This document shows positions 1 through 8,023 of a stretch of DNA of 64,000 nucleotides, piece by piece. The stretch is taken from positions 1 through 64,000 of the forward strand of contig CAZELU010000003.1 of the NCBI GenBank assembly GCA_964513215.1, read 5' to 3'. The position numbers and the translations under genes are program-made. Under the pieces are notes generated by a model. The model made no database searches. It was not told the origin of the DNA and worked only from the letters and a program-made list of their open reading frames with translations. Positions within the stretch are counted from its first letter, which is position 1, and each line of letters opens with the position of its first letter. The DNA comes from Casp-actino8 sp964513215 (GTDB lineage Bacteria; Actinomycetota; Acidimicrobiia; Acidimicrobiales; Ilumatobacteraceae).

Positions 1-1375
1 ACAGGAGATCACCTGATGTGCCGGTGTTGGTCATCGCCCAGAAAGGCACGGCGTCGCCTGGTCCGAATGGCTGACGGATGACTGGCACGGATGAGCCGGG
101 CATGTAGTCGAGAGTGGCGCGTCGGTCCGGCCTGGGAAGCCGAACGTTCGGCATCGCGTGAATCGGCATGGTCGACCAGCGGTTCGACCACATCGACAGC
201 GGCCGATTGTCGTTGCGGGGAGCCCGTACGTACTTGAATTCGTCGTGAACGATCTGCACCGCCCGGCCCCAGACACCGGTGAGCACGTAGTCACGCACCT
301 GGGTGGTGGATCCTGCGAGAAGTGGCACGAGCGACTTGCCGTGGGTGCGATGCTCGACTGTCACTTCGAAGATGTCGCAGAGCGTCGTGAAGACGTCGAC
401 CGTCGTGGTGAGCGCTTCATTGGTGCTGGCCGCGACTCCGGGCCAGGCGATCATGAGGGGGATGTGCCCGAGAGGTTCGTACACCGGAACTCCGGGCTTG
501 CCGAACACGTCCTTCTCACCGAGATAGTGGCCATGGTCAGTGCACACGATCACCGCGGTGTCGTCCCACATGTTTCGCTGATCGAGAACGTCGAGCACTC
601 GACCGAACCAGTGGTCGATGAACGACAGCTTGGCCCCGTAGTTGGCCCGAATGTGCCGTGCCGCCCGCGCGTCGAGTCGACCCGATGCCACTGCATCTGC
701 GCTGTACGGCGGCCAGATCAACTTGGGACCTTCCCATTCGGGGTCGTACATCGACATCCATGGTTCGGGAGCGTCGAAGGGCTCGTGCGGATCGAATTCG
801 TCGATGAACAGCATGAAGCGTTCGGCGTGCGGTGCTTGTTGCTCGAGCCATCGCGCGGCTTCAGCCATGGTGCGCGGGCCGGGAAAGTCGTCTTCTTTCT
901 TGAACCAGGTTCGTGACGTGTCGTAGTGACGCGTCACCCACGACTCGTTCGCCGGCACTGCGGGCGCACCGATCCACGAGGGGTCGGGTGCGGTTCGCCA
1001 CGGGTCGTCCTCGTGTCCCCGCACGTACTCCCAGGCGGTGAAGTCGGTGTGGTAGTTCTCGCCGCCGGTCTCGAACAGATGCGGATGATCCGAGACGAGC
1101 ATCGTGGTCACCCCAGCTTTCTGGAGATGGCGGGTGATGGGGTCTTCCCACAGTTCGATCGAACCCCACGGCCTCCAGAGGAAGTCCCACGATCCACACA
1201 GAATGTCGTGGCGGGCCGGCATGCAAGGCAGCGATCCCGTGTAGTGCCGTTGGAACTTCACCGATCGTCGGGCGAAACGATCGAGATTCGGCGTGTCGAA
1301 CTCCGTGCCGCCGTAGGCACCGATCATGTGACGATTGAGGCTGTCGAGGAGAACGACGACGACGTTCTTCGGCAT
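1..1375 (-). CDS. Type I sulfatase, C-terminus cut by the window edge
   Basis: Sulfatase of the alkaline phosphatase superfamily; 458 codons are visible and no stop is reached before the left edge. Residues Cys51-Met-Pro-Ala-Arg55 match the C-x-P-x-R site whose cysteine is turned into formylglycine (family knowledge). Asp11 in VLLDSLNRH and the later TDHGHYLGE segment fit the metal-binding positions. No signal peptide is visible, so it is probably cytosolic. The ATG at 1375 follows GGGGGAGG on the minus strand (1381-1388), a strong ribosome site that fixes the start. The substrate is unknown; a second, different sulfatase lies at 36495-37982 beside glycosidases. Confidence 0.88.
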   Translation of the reverse strand, partial: MPKNVVVVLLDSLNRHMIGAYGGTEFDTPNLDRFARRSVKFQRHYTGSLPCMPARHDILCGSWDFLWRPWGSIELWEDPITRHLQKAGVTTMLVSDHPHLFETGGENYHTDFTAWEYVRGHEDDPWRTAPDPSWIGAPAVPANESWVTRHYDTSRTWFKKEDDFPGPRTMAEAARWLEQQAPHAERFMLFIDEFDPHEPFDAPEPWMSMYDPEWEGPKLIWPPYSADAVASGRLDARAARHIRANYGAKLSFIDHWFGRVLDVLDQRNMWDDTAVIVCTDHGHYLGEKDVFGKPGVPVYEPLGHIPLMIAWPGVAASTNEALTTTVDVFTTLCDIFEVTVEHRTHGKSLVPLLAGSTTQVRDYVLTGVWGRAVQIVHDEFKYVRAPRNDNRPLSMWSNRWSTMPIHAMPNVRLPRPDRRATLDYMPGSSVPVIRQPFGPGDAVPFWAMTNTGTSGDLL

Positions 1376-1441
1376 CGTGACCTCCCCCATGACGAGCACC
1401 CTACGTGATGACGAGACGAGCTTCGATCGGACTCCGACCGA

Positions 1442-2227
1442 TCAGAAGACGGTGTAGCCGCCGTCGACGGTCACTTCTTGGCCGGTGTGATACGTCAGCG
1501 CCGGATCGGCGAGAAAAGCGCCGATCTCACGGAACTCCGATGACTCGGCCCACCGGCGCACGGGCGTGCGTCGCACGGTCACATCGCGGAACTTGTCGTT
1601 GGCGTAGGCAGGTCCGGCCATCTCGGTGATCGTCCAACCCGGGATGAGCGAGTTGACCCGAATGCCGTGACGGGCCAGACCAACGGCGAGTGCGCGCATG
1701 AGTCCGTTCAGTGCCGTCTTCGACGTTCCGTACGCTTCGTTGCCTGCGGCACCGTGAATCGCCGATGTCGACGACACGAGAACGAGCGAGCCGCCGGTTC
1801 CTTGTCGCACGAGATGTCGAGCAGCTTCGCGGACCGTGACGAACACTCCGTCGAGATTGGTCGTCATGACCTCTCGCCATTGATCGAGTGTCAAGTCGAG
1901 GAACGGAACACCGTGTCCTGATCGTCCTGCATTGGCGAAGCACCCGTCGAGTCGACCGAAGTCGGCCACGGTGCGGTTCATCGATTCGATCACTTGTTGC
2001 TCGTCGGATACATCGCATTCGTATCCACGAGCGGCGACACCGTGACCCTTGAGAATGTCGACGGCTTCGGCGTTGCGATCGGCTCGCCGACCCCACACTG
2101 CGACCGATCCACCCACCGCGGCGATTCCCTCGGCCATCCCGAGACCGATGCCCGAGTTACCGCCGGTCACCACGAACACCTTGCCGGTCAGATCGGTGCG
2201 TCCACGCGGATTGGAGAGACTGGTCAT
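1442..2227 (-). CDS. SDR family oxidoreductase
   Basis: Classical short-chain dehydrogenase/reductase, about 261 residues, NAD(P)-dependent, cytosolic. Visible signatures are the cofactor loop TGGNSGIG near residue 19, the NAG motif (NAGRSG), the catalytic serine in LVSSTSAIH followed by AYGTSK (Tyr-x3-Lys), and the C-terminal VDGGYTVF. The frame stays open to an ATG at 2245, but the ATG at 2227 gives the usual distance to the glycine loop, so I prefer it; neither has a clear ribosome site. It is divergent from the SDR at 2310 with an 82-base gap. The substrate cannot be told from sequence; glucose dehydrogenase-like or 3-oxoacyl reductase-like roles are both possible. Confidence 0.85.
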   Translation of the reverse strand: MTSLSNPRGRTDLTGKVFVVTGGNSGIGLGMAEGIAAVGGSVAVWGRRADRNAEAVDILKGHGVAARGYECDVSDEQQVIESMNRTVADFGRLDGCFANAGRSGHGVPFLDLTLDQWREVMTTNLDGVFVTVREAARHLVRQGTGGSLVLVSSTSAIHGAAGNEAYGTSKTALNGLMRALAVGLARHGIRVNSLIPGWTITEMAGPAYANDKFRDVTVRRTPVRRWAESSEFREIGAFLADPALTYHTGQEVTVDGGYTVF

Positions 2228-2309
2228 GGGTTCACCGTAGAGCATCCACTTGGTCGTGTTCCGAGCCGGATCACTAGCCTCACGTCGTCACTCGAGGTGG
2301 GAGGAACAC

Positions 2310-3110
2310 ATGAAGATCACAGACTTGTTCTCTGTTCAGGGCAAGGTCGTCCTGGTGACCGGAGGGTCTCGTGGTATCGGCGAAATGATTGCCGGCGGGT
2401 TCCTTGCCAACGGAGCCAAGGTGTACATCTCGTCGCGCAAAGCCGATGTGTGCAACGAAACCGCCAAGCGCCTGTCCGACACCTTCGGGGGTGAATGCAT
2501 TTCGTTGCCGGCCAACTTGGCCGACATGGCGGGTATCGACGGCTTGGTGAAGGCGCTGAGTGAACGTGAGAACCATCTCGACATCCTCATCAACAATGCA
2601 GGTGTGTCGTGGGGAGCGCCACTCGACGAGTTCCCCGAGGTCGGCTGGGACAAGGTGTTCGACACGAACGTCAAGGGCGTCTTCTTCCTCACCCAGAAGT
2701 TGCTGCCGTTGCTCGAGGCTCGCGCCACCAACGACGACCCGTCGCGCGTCGTGAACATCGGATCGATCGATGGCATTCGCACGCCCATCTTCGACACTCA
2801 TTCGTATGGTCCGTCGAAGGCCGCTCTTCATTCGTTGACCCGTCAGATGGGATCAAAGCTGGTGAAGCGCAACATCATCATGAATGCCATCGCCCCTGGA
2901 CCGTTCCCCACGTGGATGCTCAGTACTGGAGTGGGCACGGGCGGCGACGTCGACAACACCGACTGGAGCGTGGTGGCTCGTGGCAATCCGCGCAAACGAG
3001 TCGGAACTCCCGAAGACATCGCCGGCCTGGCCATCTTCTTGTGTTCGCGCGCGGGTGCTTACACCGTTGGCGAAGTGATCGCCTGTGACGGCGGCCAGGT
3101 CAACAGCTGA
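2310..3110 (+). CDS. RhlG-like SDR (putative beta-ketoacyl reductase)
   Basis: A 266-residue classical SDR. It shows TGGSRGIG at the N-terminus, KVYISSRK (a basic pair favouring NADPH), NNAGVSWGA, the serine in VVNIGSIDG and SYGPSKAAL as the Tyr-Lys site, and a closing ACDGGQ segment. The stretches KVYISSRKA, NNAGVSWGA and YGPSKAALH closely resemble Pseudomonas RhlG, an NADPH-dependent beta-ketoacyl reductase; this comparison is from memory, so the function is inferred. The ATG at 2310 has GGGAGGA just upstream. It ends one base before the converging aldo/keto reductase gene. Confidence 0.86.
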   Translation: MKITDLFSVQGKVVLVTGGSRGIGEMIAGGFLANGAKVYISSRKADVCNETAKRLSDTFGGECISLPANLADMAGIDGLVKALSERENHLDILINNAGVSWGAPLDEFPEVGWDKVFDTNVKGVFFLTQKLLPLLEARATNDDPSRVVNIGSIDGIRTPIFDTHSYGPSKAALHSLTRQMGSKLVKRNIIMNAIAPGPFPTWMLSTGVGTGGDVDNTDWSVVARGNPRKRVGTPEDIAGLAIFLCSRAGAYTVGEVIACDGGQVNS

Positions 3111-3989
3111 TCAGATCCGCTCGAGGGCCGCGCCGTCGAATAGCGGCGTGAGTTCTTCGGCCGCGATCAATTCGTCGATGTCGAGGGTGGATGGCGCGGT
3201 GATCGTTCGCTGAGCTGCGTCCAGGATGTGCGGCAGAAGTGTCGCGTCACTCGACGTGTTCAGGAAGAGATCGTCGTTCGACAGCACGAAACGAACGGCC
3301 GTCGCGATCGATGCTGGTTCGGTGATCGGCTCGTACCAACTGCGATGACCGGACGGACCATCGACCCAGCGGCGACGGGCGATCGACTTGATGGTCTGCA
3401 TCGCGACACCACGGGTTCCACAGATTTCGCGGAGATTCATGACGTCGCGTTGGTACTCGGGAATGCGTATCAGACTCGGATTGAAGGGAAACAGAACTGA
3501 ATCGAACGCGAACCGTTCGAGACTGCGTACGTGCATCGACGGAATACGAAGTCCGTGGCCCGTGACTCCGATATGACGTACCAGCCCTTCGTCGCGAGCA
3601 CGGATCAACGCAGACAGGGCACCACCATCCGACATGGCCAGGTTCCACTCGTCGTCTTCCACCAGGTTGTGCATCTGGATCAGGTCGATGGAATCGACAC
3701 CCATACGTTGGAGCGACGACTCGAGTTGTCGACGCGCTCCGTCGGCCGTGCGCTTCTCGGTCTTGGTCGCGAGGAAGACCTCCGATCGGTGCAGGCGAAG
3801 CCACGGTGCGAGCCGCTCTTCCGACGCTCCGTACGACGCTGCGGTGTCGATGTGATTCACACCAGCGGCGAACGCGAGATCGAGAGTCGTGATCGCACGG
3901 CTCTCGCTCATACCACCGAGGGCGGCCGCACCGAAGATGACTCGTGACGAATGGTGGCCGGTTCGCCCGAAGGGTGCGGTGATCAGCAT
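3111..3989 (-). CDS. Aldo/keto reductase
   Basis: A 292-residue member of the aldo/keto reductase superfamily, a monomeric TIM-barrel NADPH-dependent carbonyl reductase. The catalytic tetrad can be placed: Asp in HIDTAASYG, Tyr in the same segment, Lys in FLATKTEKR and His in LIQMHNLVED. The ATG at 3989 begins MLITAPFGRTGHHSSRV, a normal N-terminus for the family. It converges on the SDR at 2310-3110 with no spacer and is divergent from the flavin monooxygenase at 4037 (47 bases). The substrate is unknown. Confidence 0.85.
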   Translation of the reverse strand: MLITAPFGRTGHHSSRVIFGAAALGGMSESRAITTLDLAFAAGVNHIDTAASYGASEERLAPWLRLHRSEVFLATKTEKRTADGARRQLESSLQRMGVDSIDLIQMHNLVEDDEWNLAMSDGGALSALIRARDEGLVRHIGVTGHGLRIPSMHVRSLERFAFDSVLFPFNPSLIRIPEYQRDVMNLREICGTRGVAMQTIKSIARRRWVDGPSGHRSWYEPITEPASIATAVRFVLSNDDLFLNTSSDATLLPHILDAAQRTITAPSTLDIDELIAAEELTPLFDGAALERI

Positions 3990-4036
3990 GAGGCGACCGT
4001 AGTGCCTCGGAAGTAGGGTCGGATCCGGGAGGACAG

Positions 4037-5536
4037 ATGATGACCACCAACCACTTCGATGTCCTGATCGTGGGAGCCGGAATCTCCGGCATCGGCTCGG
4101 CGTATCACTTGAAGACGCTGTGCCCCGATCGCTCGTTCGCCATTCTCGAAGGCCGCCCCGATATCGGCGGCACGTGGGACCTCTTCCGCTATCCGGGTGT
4201 TCGATCCGACAGCGACATGCACACGCTCGGCTACAGCTTCAAGCCTTGGACCGACGCCAAGGCGATCGCCGATGGTCCATCGATCATGAAGTACCTGCGA
4301 GCAACCGTGCAGGAATTCGGAATCGCGCCGCACATCAAGTTCAACCACTTGGTCTCGCGGGCCGAATGGAACTCCGAGACCGCCACCTGGACGCTCACGG
4401 CGAAGCGCACCGACACCGGTGAGACAATCACGTATTCGTGCAACTTCCTGCACATGTGCTCGGGCTACTACTCGTACAAAGAGGGGTACACCCCCGAATT
4501 CCCTGGCCGTGATCGATTCCGGGGCACGATCATCCATCCGCAGAAGTGGCCCGAGAACTTCGACTACTCGGGCAAGCGAGTGGTGGTCATCGGTTCGGGT
4601 GCCACTGCGATGACCGTGGTTCCAGCGATGGCCGACGAAGCCGCGCACGTGACAATGCTTCAGCGTTCGCCGACGTACGTCGTCGCTCGTCCCGATGTCG
4701 ATCGCGTCGCTGAGGCGCTGCGCAAGGTGTTTCCCGAGAAAGTTGCCTACGCCATCACCCGCAAGAAGAACACGGTGTTGCAGGGTTTCTTCTACGGACG
4801 TACCCGCACCCAGCCCGACAAGGTGAAGGCCACACTCCTCGCCGGTGTCCGTCAGGCACTCGGCCCCAATTTCGACGTCGACAAGCACTTCACGCCGTCC
4901 TACAACCCGTGGGATCAGCGCATGTGCCTTCTCACCAACGGCGATCTCTTCAAGTCGATCAATGCCGGCCGTGCTTCGGTCGTGACCGATCACATCGACA
5001 CGTTCACCGAAACCGGCATTCGCCTGAAGTCGGGTGACGAACTCGAAGCCGATGTGATCGTGACCGCGACCGGACTCAACCTGGTCACTCTCGGCGAGAT
5101 GACGTTCGAGGTCGATGGCGAAGTCGTCGACTTCGCTCAGACCTGGACCTATCGAGGTGTCGCGTACTCCGACGTTCCGAACTTGGTCTCGACTTTCGGA
5201 TACATCAATGCGTCGTGGACATTGCGGGCCGACTTGGTGAGCACCTTCGTGTGTCGTCTTCTCAATCACATGCGTGACACCAAGACCGTTCAGGTCACTC
5301 CACGACTTCGAGCGACCGATCGCAACATGACGCCCCGCCCGTGGATCGAACAGTTCTCGGCTGGTTACATGCAACGCACGATGGATCAGATGCCCAAACA
5401 GGGCGATCGCGAACCGTGGGTCAACCCGCAGTCGTTCAAGATCGAACGCAAGACCATCGGCAAGGGACGCCTCGACGACGGAGTGCTTCAGTTCACGCGG
5501 CCGCGGGTTCGCGAGTCGGTGTCGGCGGGCGAGTAG
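4037..5536 (+). CDS. Flavin-containing (Baeyer-Villiger type) monooxygenase
   Basis: A 499-residue class B flavoprotein monooxygenase that uses FAD, NADPH and O2. The N-terminal FAD loop is VGAGISGIG (near residue 11), followed by GGTWDLFRYPGVRSD. The fingerprint FRGTIIHPQKWP fits F-x-G-x3-H-x3-W-P, which is characteristic of Baeyer-Villiger and related enzymes, and it is followed by the NADP loop GSGATA. TATG near residue 350 is also typical. The start is a double ATG at 4037/4040 after GGGAGGACAG. Its 3' end overlaps the converging hydroxylase gene by 44 bases. A ketone or steroid-like substrate is likely but cannot be specified. Confidence 0.9.
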   Translation: MMTTNHFDVLIVGAGISGIGSAYHLKTLCPDRSFAILEGRPDIGGTWDLFRYPGVRSDSDMHTLGYSFKPWTDAKAIADGPSIMKYLRATVQEFGIAPHIKFNHLVSRAEWNSETATWTLTAKRTDTGETITYSCNFLHMCSGYYSYKEGYTPEFPGRDRFRGTIIHPQKWPENFDYSGKRVVVIGSGATAMTVVPAMADEAAHVTMLQRSPTYVVARPDVDRVAEALRKVFPEKVAYAITRKKNTVLQGFFYGRTRTQPDKVKATLLAGVRQALGPNFDVDKHFTPSYNPWDQRMCLLTNGDLFKSINAGRASVVTDHIDTFTETGIRLKSGDELEADVIVTATGLNLVTLGEMTFEVDGEVVDFAQTWTYRGVAYSDVPNLVSTFGYINASWTLRADLVSTFVCRLLNHMRDTKTVQVTPRLRATDRNMTPRPWIEQFSAGYMQRTMDQMPKQGDREPWVNPQSFKIERKTIGKGRLDDGVLQFTRPRVRESVSAGE

Positions 5537-6443
5537 CCGGCTGCCAACCGGGTCGACCGAACACGAACTTGGCCCGGTCAGGCCAGTTGTCGGCCGACGC
5601 CACGTCGCGGCCGATATCGATCATCTCGTGATACGCGACCTTCACGGGGTTGTAGAAGTCGATGTTCTTCGTGAGTCCGTAGCGCACGCGTCGGACCTCG
5701 GGCGCGAACGTCTTGAAGATCTTGTCCCAGATGATCAGGATGCCGCCGTAGTTCTTGTCGATGTATTGCTGGTTGGCTCCGTGGTGAACCCGATGATGGG
5801 ACGGAGTATTGAAGACCTTCTCGATCGGCTCGGGTAGACGGTCGATCGCTTCGGTGTGAATCCAGTACTGGTAGAGCAAGTTGAGTTGCGAAGCCTTGGC
5901 CGTGGCCTTCAACGGGAAGCCGAGCAGCGGCATCGGCCAATACACCCACGACATCAGCCAGAACGACCATGGCTGTCGAAGCGCGGTCGACAAGTTGTAG
6001 CGACGCCCGGAGTGATGCGCGATGTGGTTGCCCCAGAACAATCGAACCTCGTGCATCCACCGGTGGTTCCAGTAGTAGAGGAAGTCCCACACGACCATCG
6101 CCTTGAGCAGCGAGAAGCGGCCACCACCGATGTTGGACACACGACGAGTGAACAGTCGGCGATTGATGCGGCCGAGCACACCCTGCAGTGCGAAGCCAAT
6201 GACGACATTGCCGACCAGCAGTCCGAGGCTCGATGCAGTGTCCTTCTTCTCGTAGCCGAGTGGGACGAGCGGATCGGGTGTCGGCGAGCCATTGTCGGCC
6301 GGAATGGGTGCGTTCATCGGCTCGAGTTCGCGACGCGGCTTCTTTTTCAGCGTGCGGTGTTCGGCGACCATGGTGGCGACGAAGATCGGCAATGTGAGCC
6401 GGTCGATCAGATCGACTTGTGAGAGCACGGACTTCTTGGCCAC
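5493..6443 (-). CDS. Fatty acid hydroxylase / sterol desaturase family protein
   Basis: A 316-residue membrane-bound di-iron oxygenase. The three histidine clusters are intact: HRWMH, HIAHHSG and HRVHHG. They are spaced as in the sterol desaturase / fatty acid hydroxylase family, with hydrophobic segments around GLLVGNVVIGFALQGVLG and WLMSWVYWPMPLLG. Such enzymes hydroxylate or desaturate lipids or carotenoids using O2. The start is the GTG at 6443; an internal ATG at residue 43 cannot be excluded. It lies tail to tail with the flavin monooxygenase and 14 bases downstream of the methyltransferase stop, on the same strand, so it may be part of that transcript. Confidence 0.88.
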   Translation of the reverse strand: MAKKSVLSQVDLIDRLTLPIFVATMVAEHRTLKKKPRRELEPMNAPIPADNGSPTPDPLVPLGYEKKDTASSLGLLVGNVVIGFALQGVLGRINRRLFTRRVSNIGGGRFSLLKAMVVWDFLYYWNHRWMHEVRLFWGNHIAHHSGRRYNLSTALRQPWSFWLMSWVYWPMPLLGFPLKATAKASQLNLLYQYWIHTEAIDRLPEPIEKVFNTPSHHRVHHGANQQYIDKNYGGILIIWDKIFKTFAPEVRRVRYGLTKNIDFYNPVKVAYHEMIDIGRDVASADNWPDRAKFVFGRPGWQPATRPPTPTREPAAA

Positions 6444-6457
6444 GTCGGCAGGTTAAT

Positions 6458-8023
6458 TCAGTGGTCAGGCGACATGATCAGCGCACGGTCGACCAGGCGG
6501 TCGATGCGCTGTTGGATGAGATCCTCGAGAACGGTCTCATCAGTCGTCGGCTCGTCGTTCACCTCGACGACCACGAGTCCGGCATCGATGTCGCGTCGGG
6601 CGGCTGCGGTGAGGCCGAGTCGATCCCGGGTGCCGTCCATCGCCACCAACAGCGATCGTTCGAGATCGTCGAGAGTGACTTCCTCGTGACGAAGGTTGGT
6701 GACCACCGATGAAGGCTGAGCAGCCTGAGCGCGAGCGACCACGAAGCCGACGGGTCGGTCGGGTAACTCCTCGGCGAACGGCCGCTTCCAAGTTCCGACC
6801 AGAAGACGACCTTCGAGGAAGCCGTCTCGTACCCACGCAAGCACTCGATCGGCACAGTCGGAGCCGACCTGGTTGGCGACGAGATCGATCAACTCGGCGA
6901 CGGGTAGTCCGTGGCGGCCGGCCCGGGCAACGTGCCACGGCGCGAGAACCGCTACGGGGTCACCCGATGTGACTTGGAAGTTCCCGTCGTCCCCGATCGA
7001 CACTTCGATACCGTCGTCCAGATCGAGTTCGACGTCACCGTCGTCGTTGACGGCCAAGTTCGCAACGATCACCGACGTGAAGCGATCAGGATCGAAGTCG
7101 TACGACACGGGCGAACCTCTTCGCACCAATAGTGAACGGCGAAAATGTCGCAAGGTCAAGAGGTCGAGTAGTTGTTGCGACTCCACGTGAGCGGCTTGCT
7201 GATCGGCATGGCGGGCTCGCTCTCGAACGATTCGCGCACCCGCTTCGCCCAGTTGCTCGGGGACGATGCTGAGAATTTCGGCGTCGGTCACGTAGTCGAG
7301 CCCGACGTCATTCGCGGCCTTCACGAAATCGCTGAAGTAGCAAGGAACGTTGTCGTCGACGAGGTGCTCGAAATAGAGGTACCGGTCGGACAGTCGCGAG
7401 AGCAGTGTCAACTCGCTGTCGAGCCAGGTCTTCAGTGGAAGTGTGTCGGGAACGCGCTCGCCGAGAAGTTCCATGAACGAACGCGCCGAATCGATTCGTG
7501 CCCGTGGGTCACCCGGGGGTACCTCGAGAGCGAACATCGAGCGGAGCATGCCCCGAGCGTGCCAACCGGGATACGTGTTGTAACTCACGTAGGCGATGCC
7601 GTGTTCGTCGAGATGTCGAGCACACACGTCGAGGATCGCCCGACGCGCGTCCTCGGGAACCCACGAGTACACGCCGTGGCAGATGATGTAGTCGAACGCA
7701 CCCCACTCGGCAGGCACGTCCCGGACATCCATGGCCTCGAAGCGAACGTTGGTGAGCTGAAGTTGGGAGGCGAACTCGCGAGCGGCGTCGATCTGTGATG
7801 GCGCCAAGTCGATTCCGACGAACTCGGCGCCGGGAAGCAGAGATGCGAGAGGAATCAGGTGACCACCGCGCGCACACCCGATCTCGAGCACGCGACACGT
7901 GTCCACCGGACGGCTCGCAATTCCGGACAACACCCCGAGGGTGTGCAGCCAATCGGGGTGCGCCATCCAGAACGGCAGGTTCTCGTACTGCAGCGTGTCG
8001 TAGGCCCGGTCGGCGCTGTTCAT
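6458..8023 (-). CDS. Class I methyltransferase with methyltransferase regulatory domain
   Basis: A 521-residue S-adenosylmethionine-dependent methyltransferase. Residues about 40-165 hold the Rossmann core (LEIGCARGGH as motif I, VGIDLAPSQI as motif II). Residues about 205-290 (YLYFEHLVDDNVPCYFSDF) match the methyltransferase regulatory domain seen in bacterial protein-lysine methyltransferases such as the rickettsial PKMTs (family knowledge). The last ~220 residues include charged, mostly helical sequence. Its ATG overlaps the stop of the upstream ABC-F gene in an ATGA, so the two are translationally coupled. The substrate is unknown; a surface or ribosome-associated protein is possible. Confidence 0.82.
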   Translation of the reverse strand: MNSADRAYDTLQYENLPFWMAHPDWLHTLGVLSGIASRPVDTCRVLEIGCARGGHLIPLASLLPGAEFVGIDLAPSQIDAAREFASQLQLTNVRFEAMDVRDVPAEWGAFDYIICHGVYSWVPEDARRAILDVCARHLDEHGIAYVSYNTYPGWHARGMLRSMFALEVPPGDPRARIDSARSFMELLGERVPDTLPLKTWLDSELTLLSRLSDRYLYFEHLVDDNVPCYFSDFVKAANDVGLDYVTDAEILSIVPEQLGEAGARIVRERARHADQQAAHVESQQLLDLLTLRHFRRSLLVRRGSPVSYDFDPDRFTSVIVANLAVNDDGDVELDLDDGIEVSIGDDGNFQVTSGDPVAVLAPWHVARAGRHGLPVAELIDLVANQVGSDCADRVLAWVRDGFLEGRLLVGTWKRPFAEELPDRPVGFVVARAQAAQPSSVVTNLRHEEVTLDDLERSLLVAMDGTRDRLGLTAAARRDIDAGLVVVEVNDEPTTDETVLEDLIQQRIDRLVDRALIMSPDH

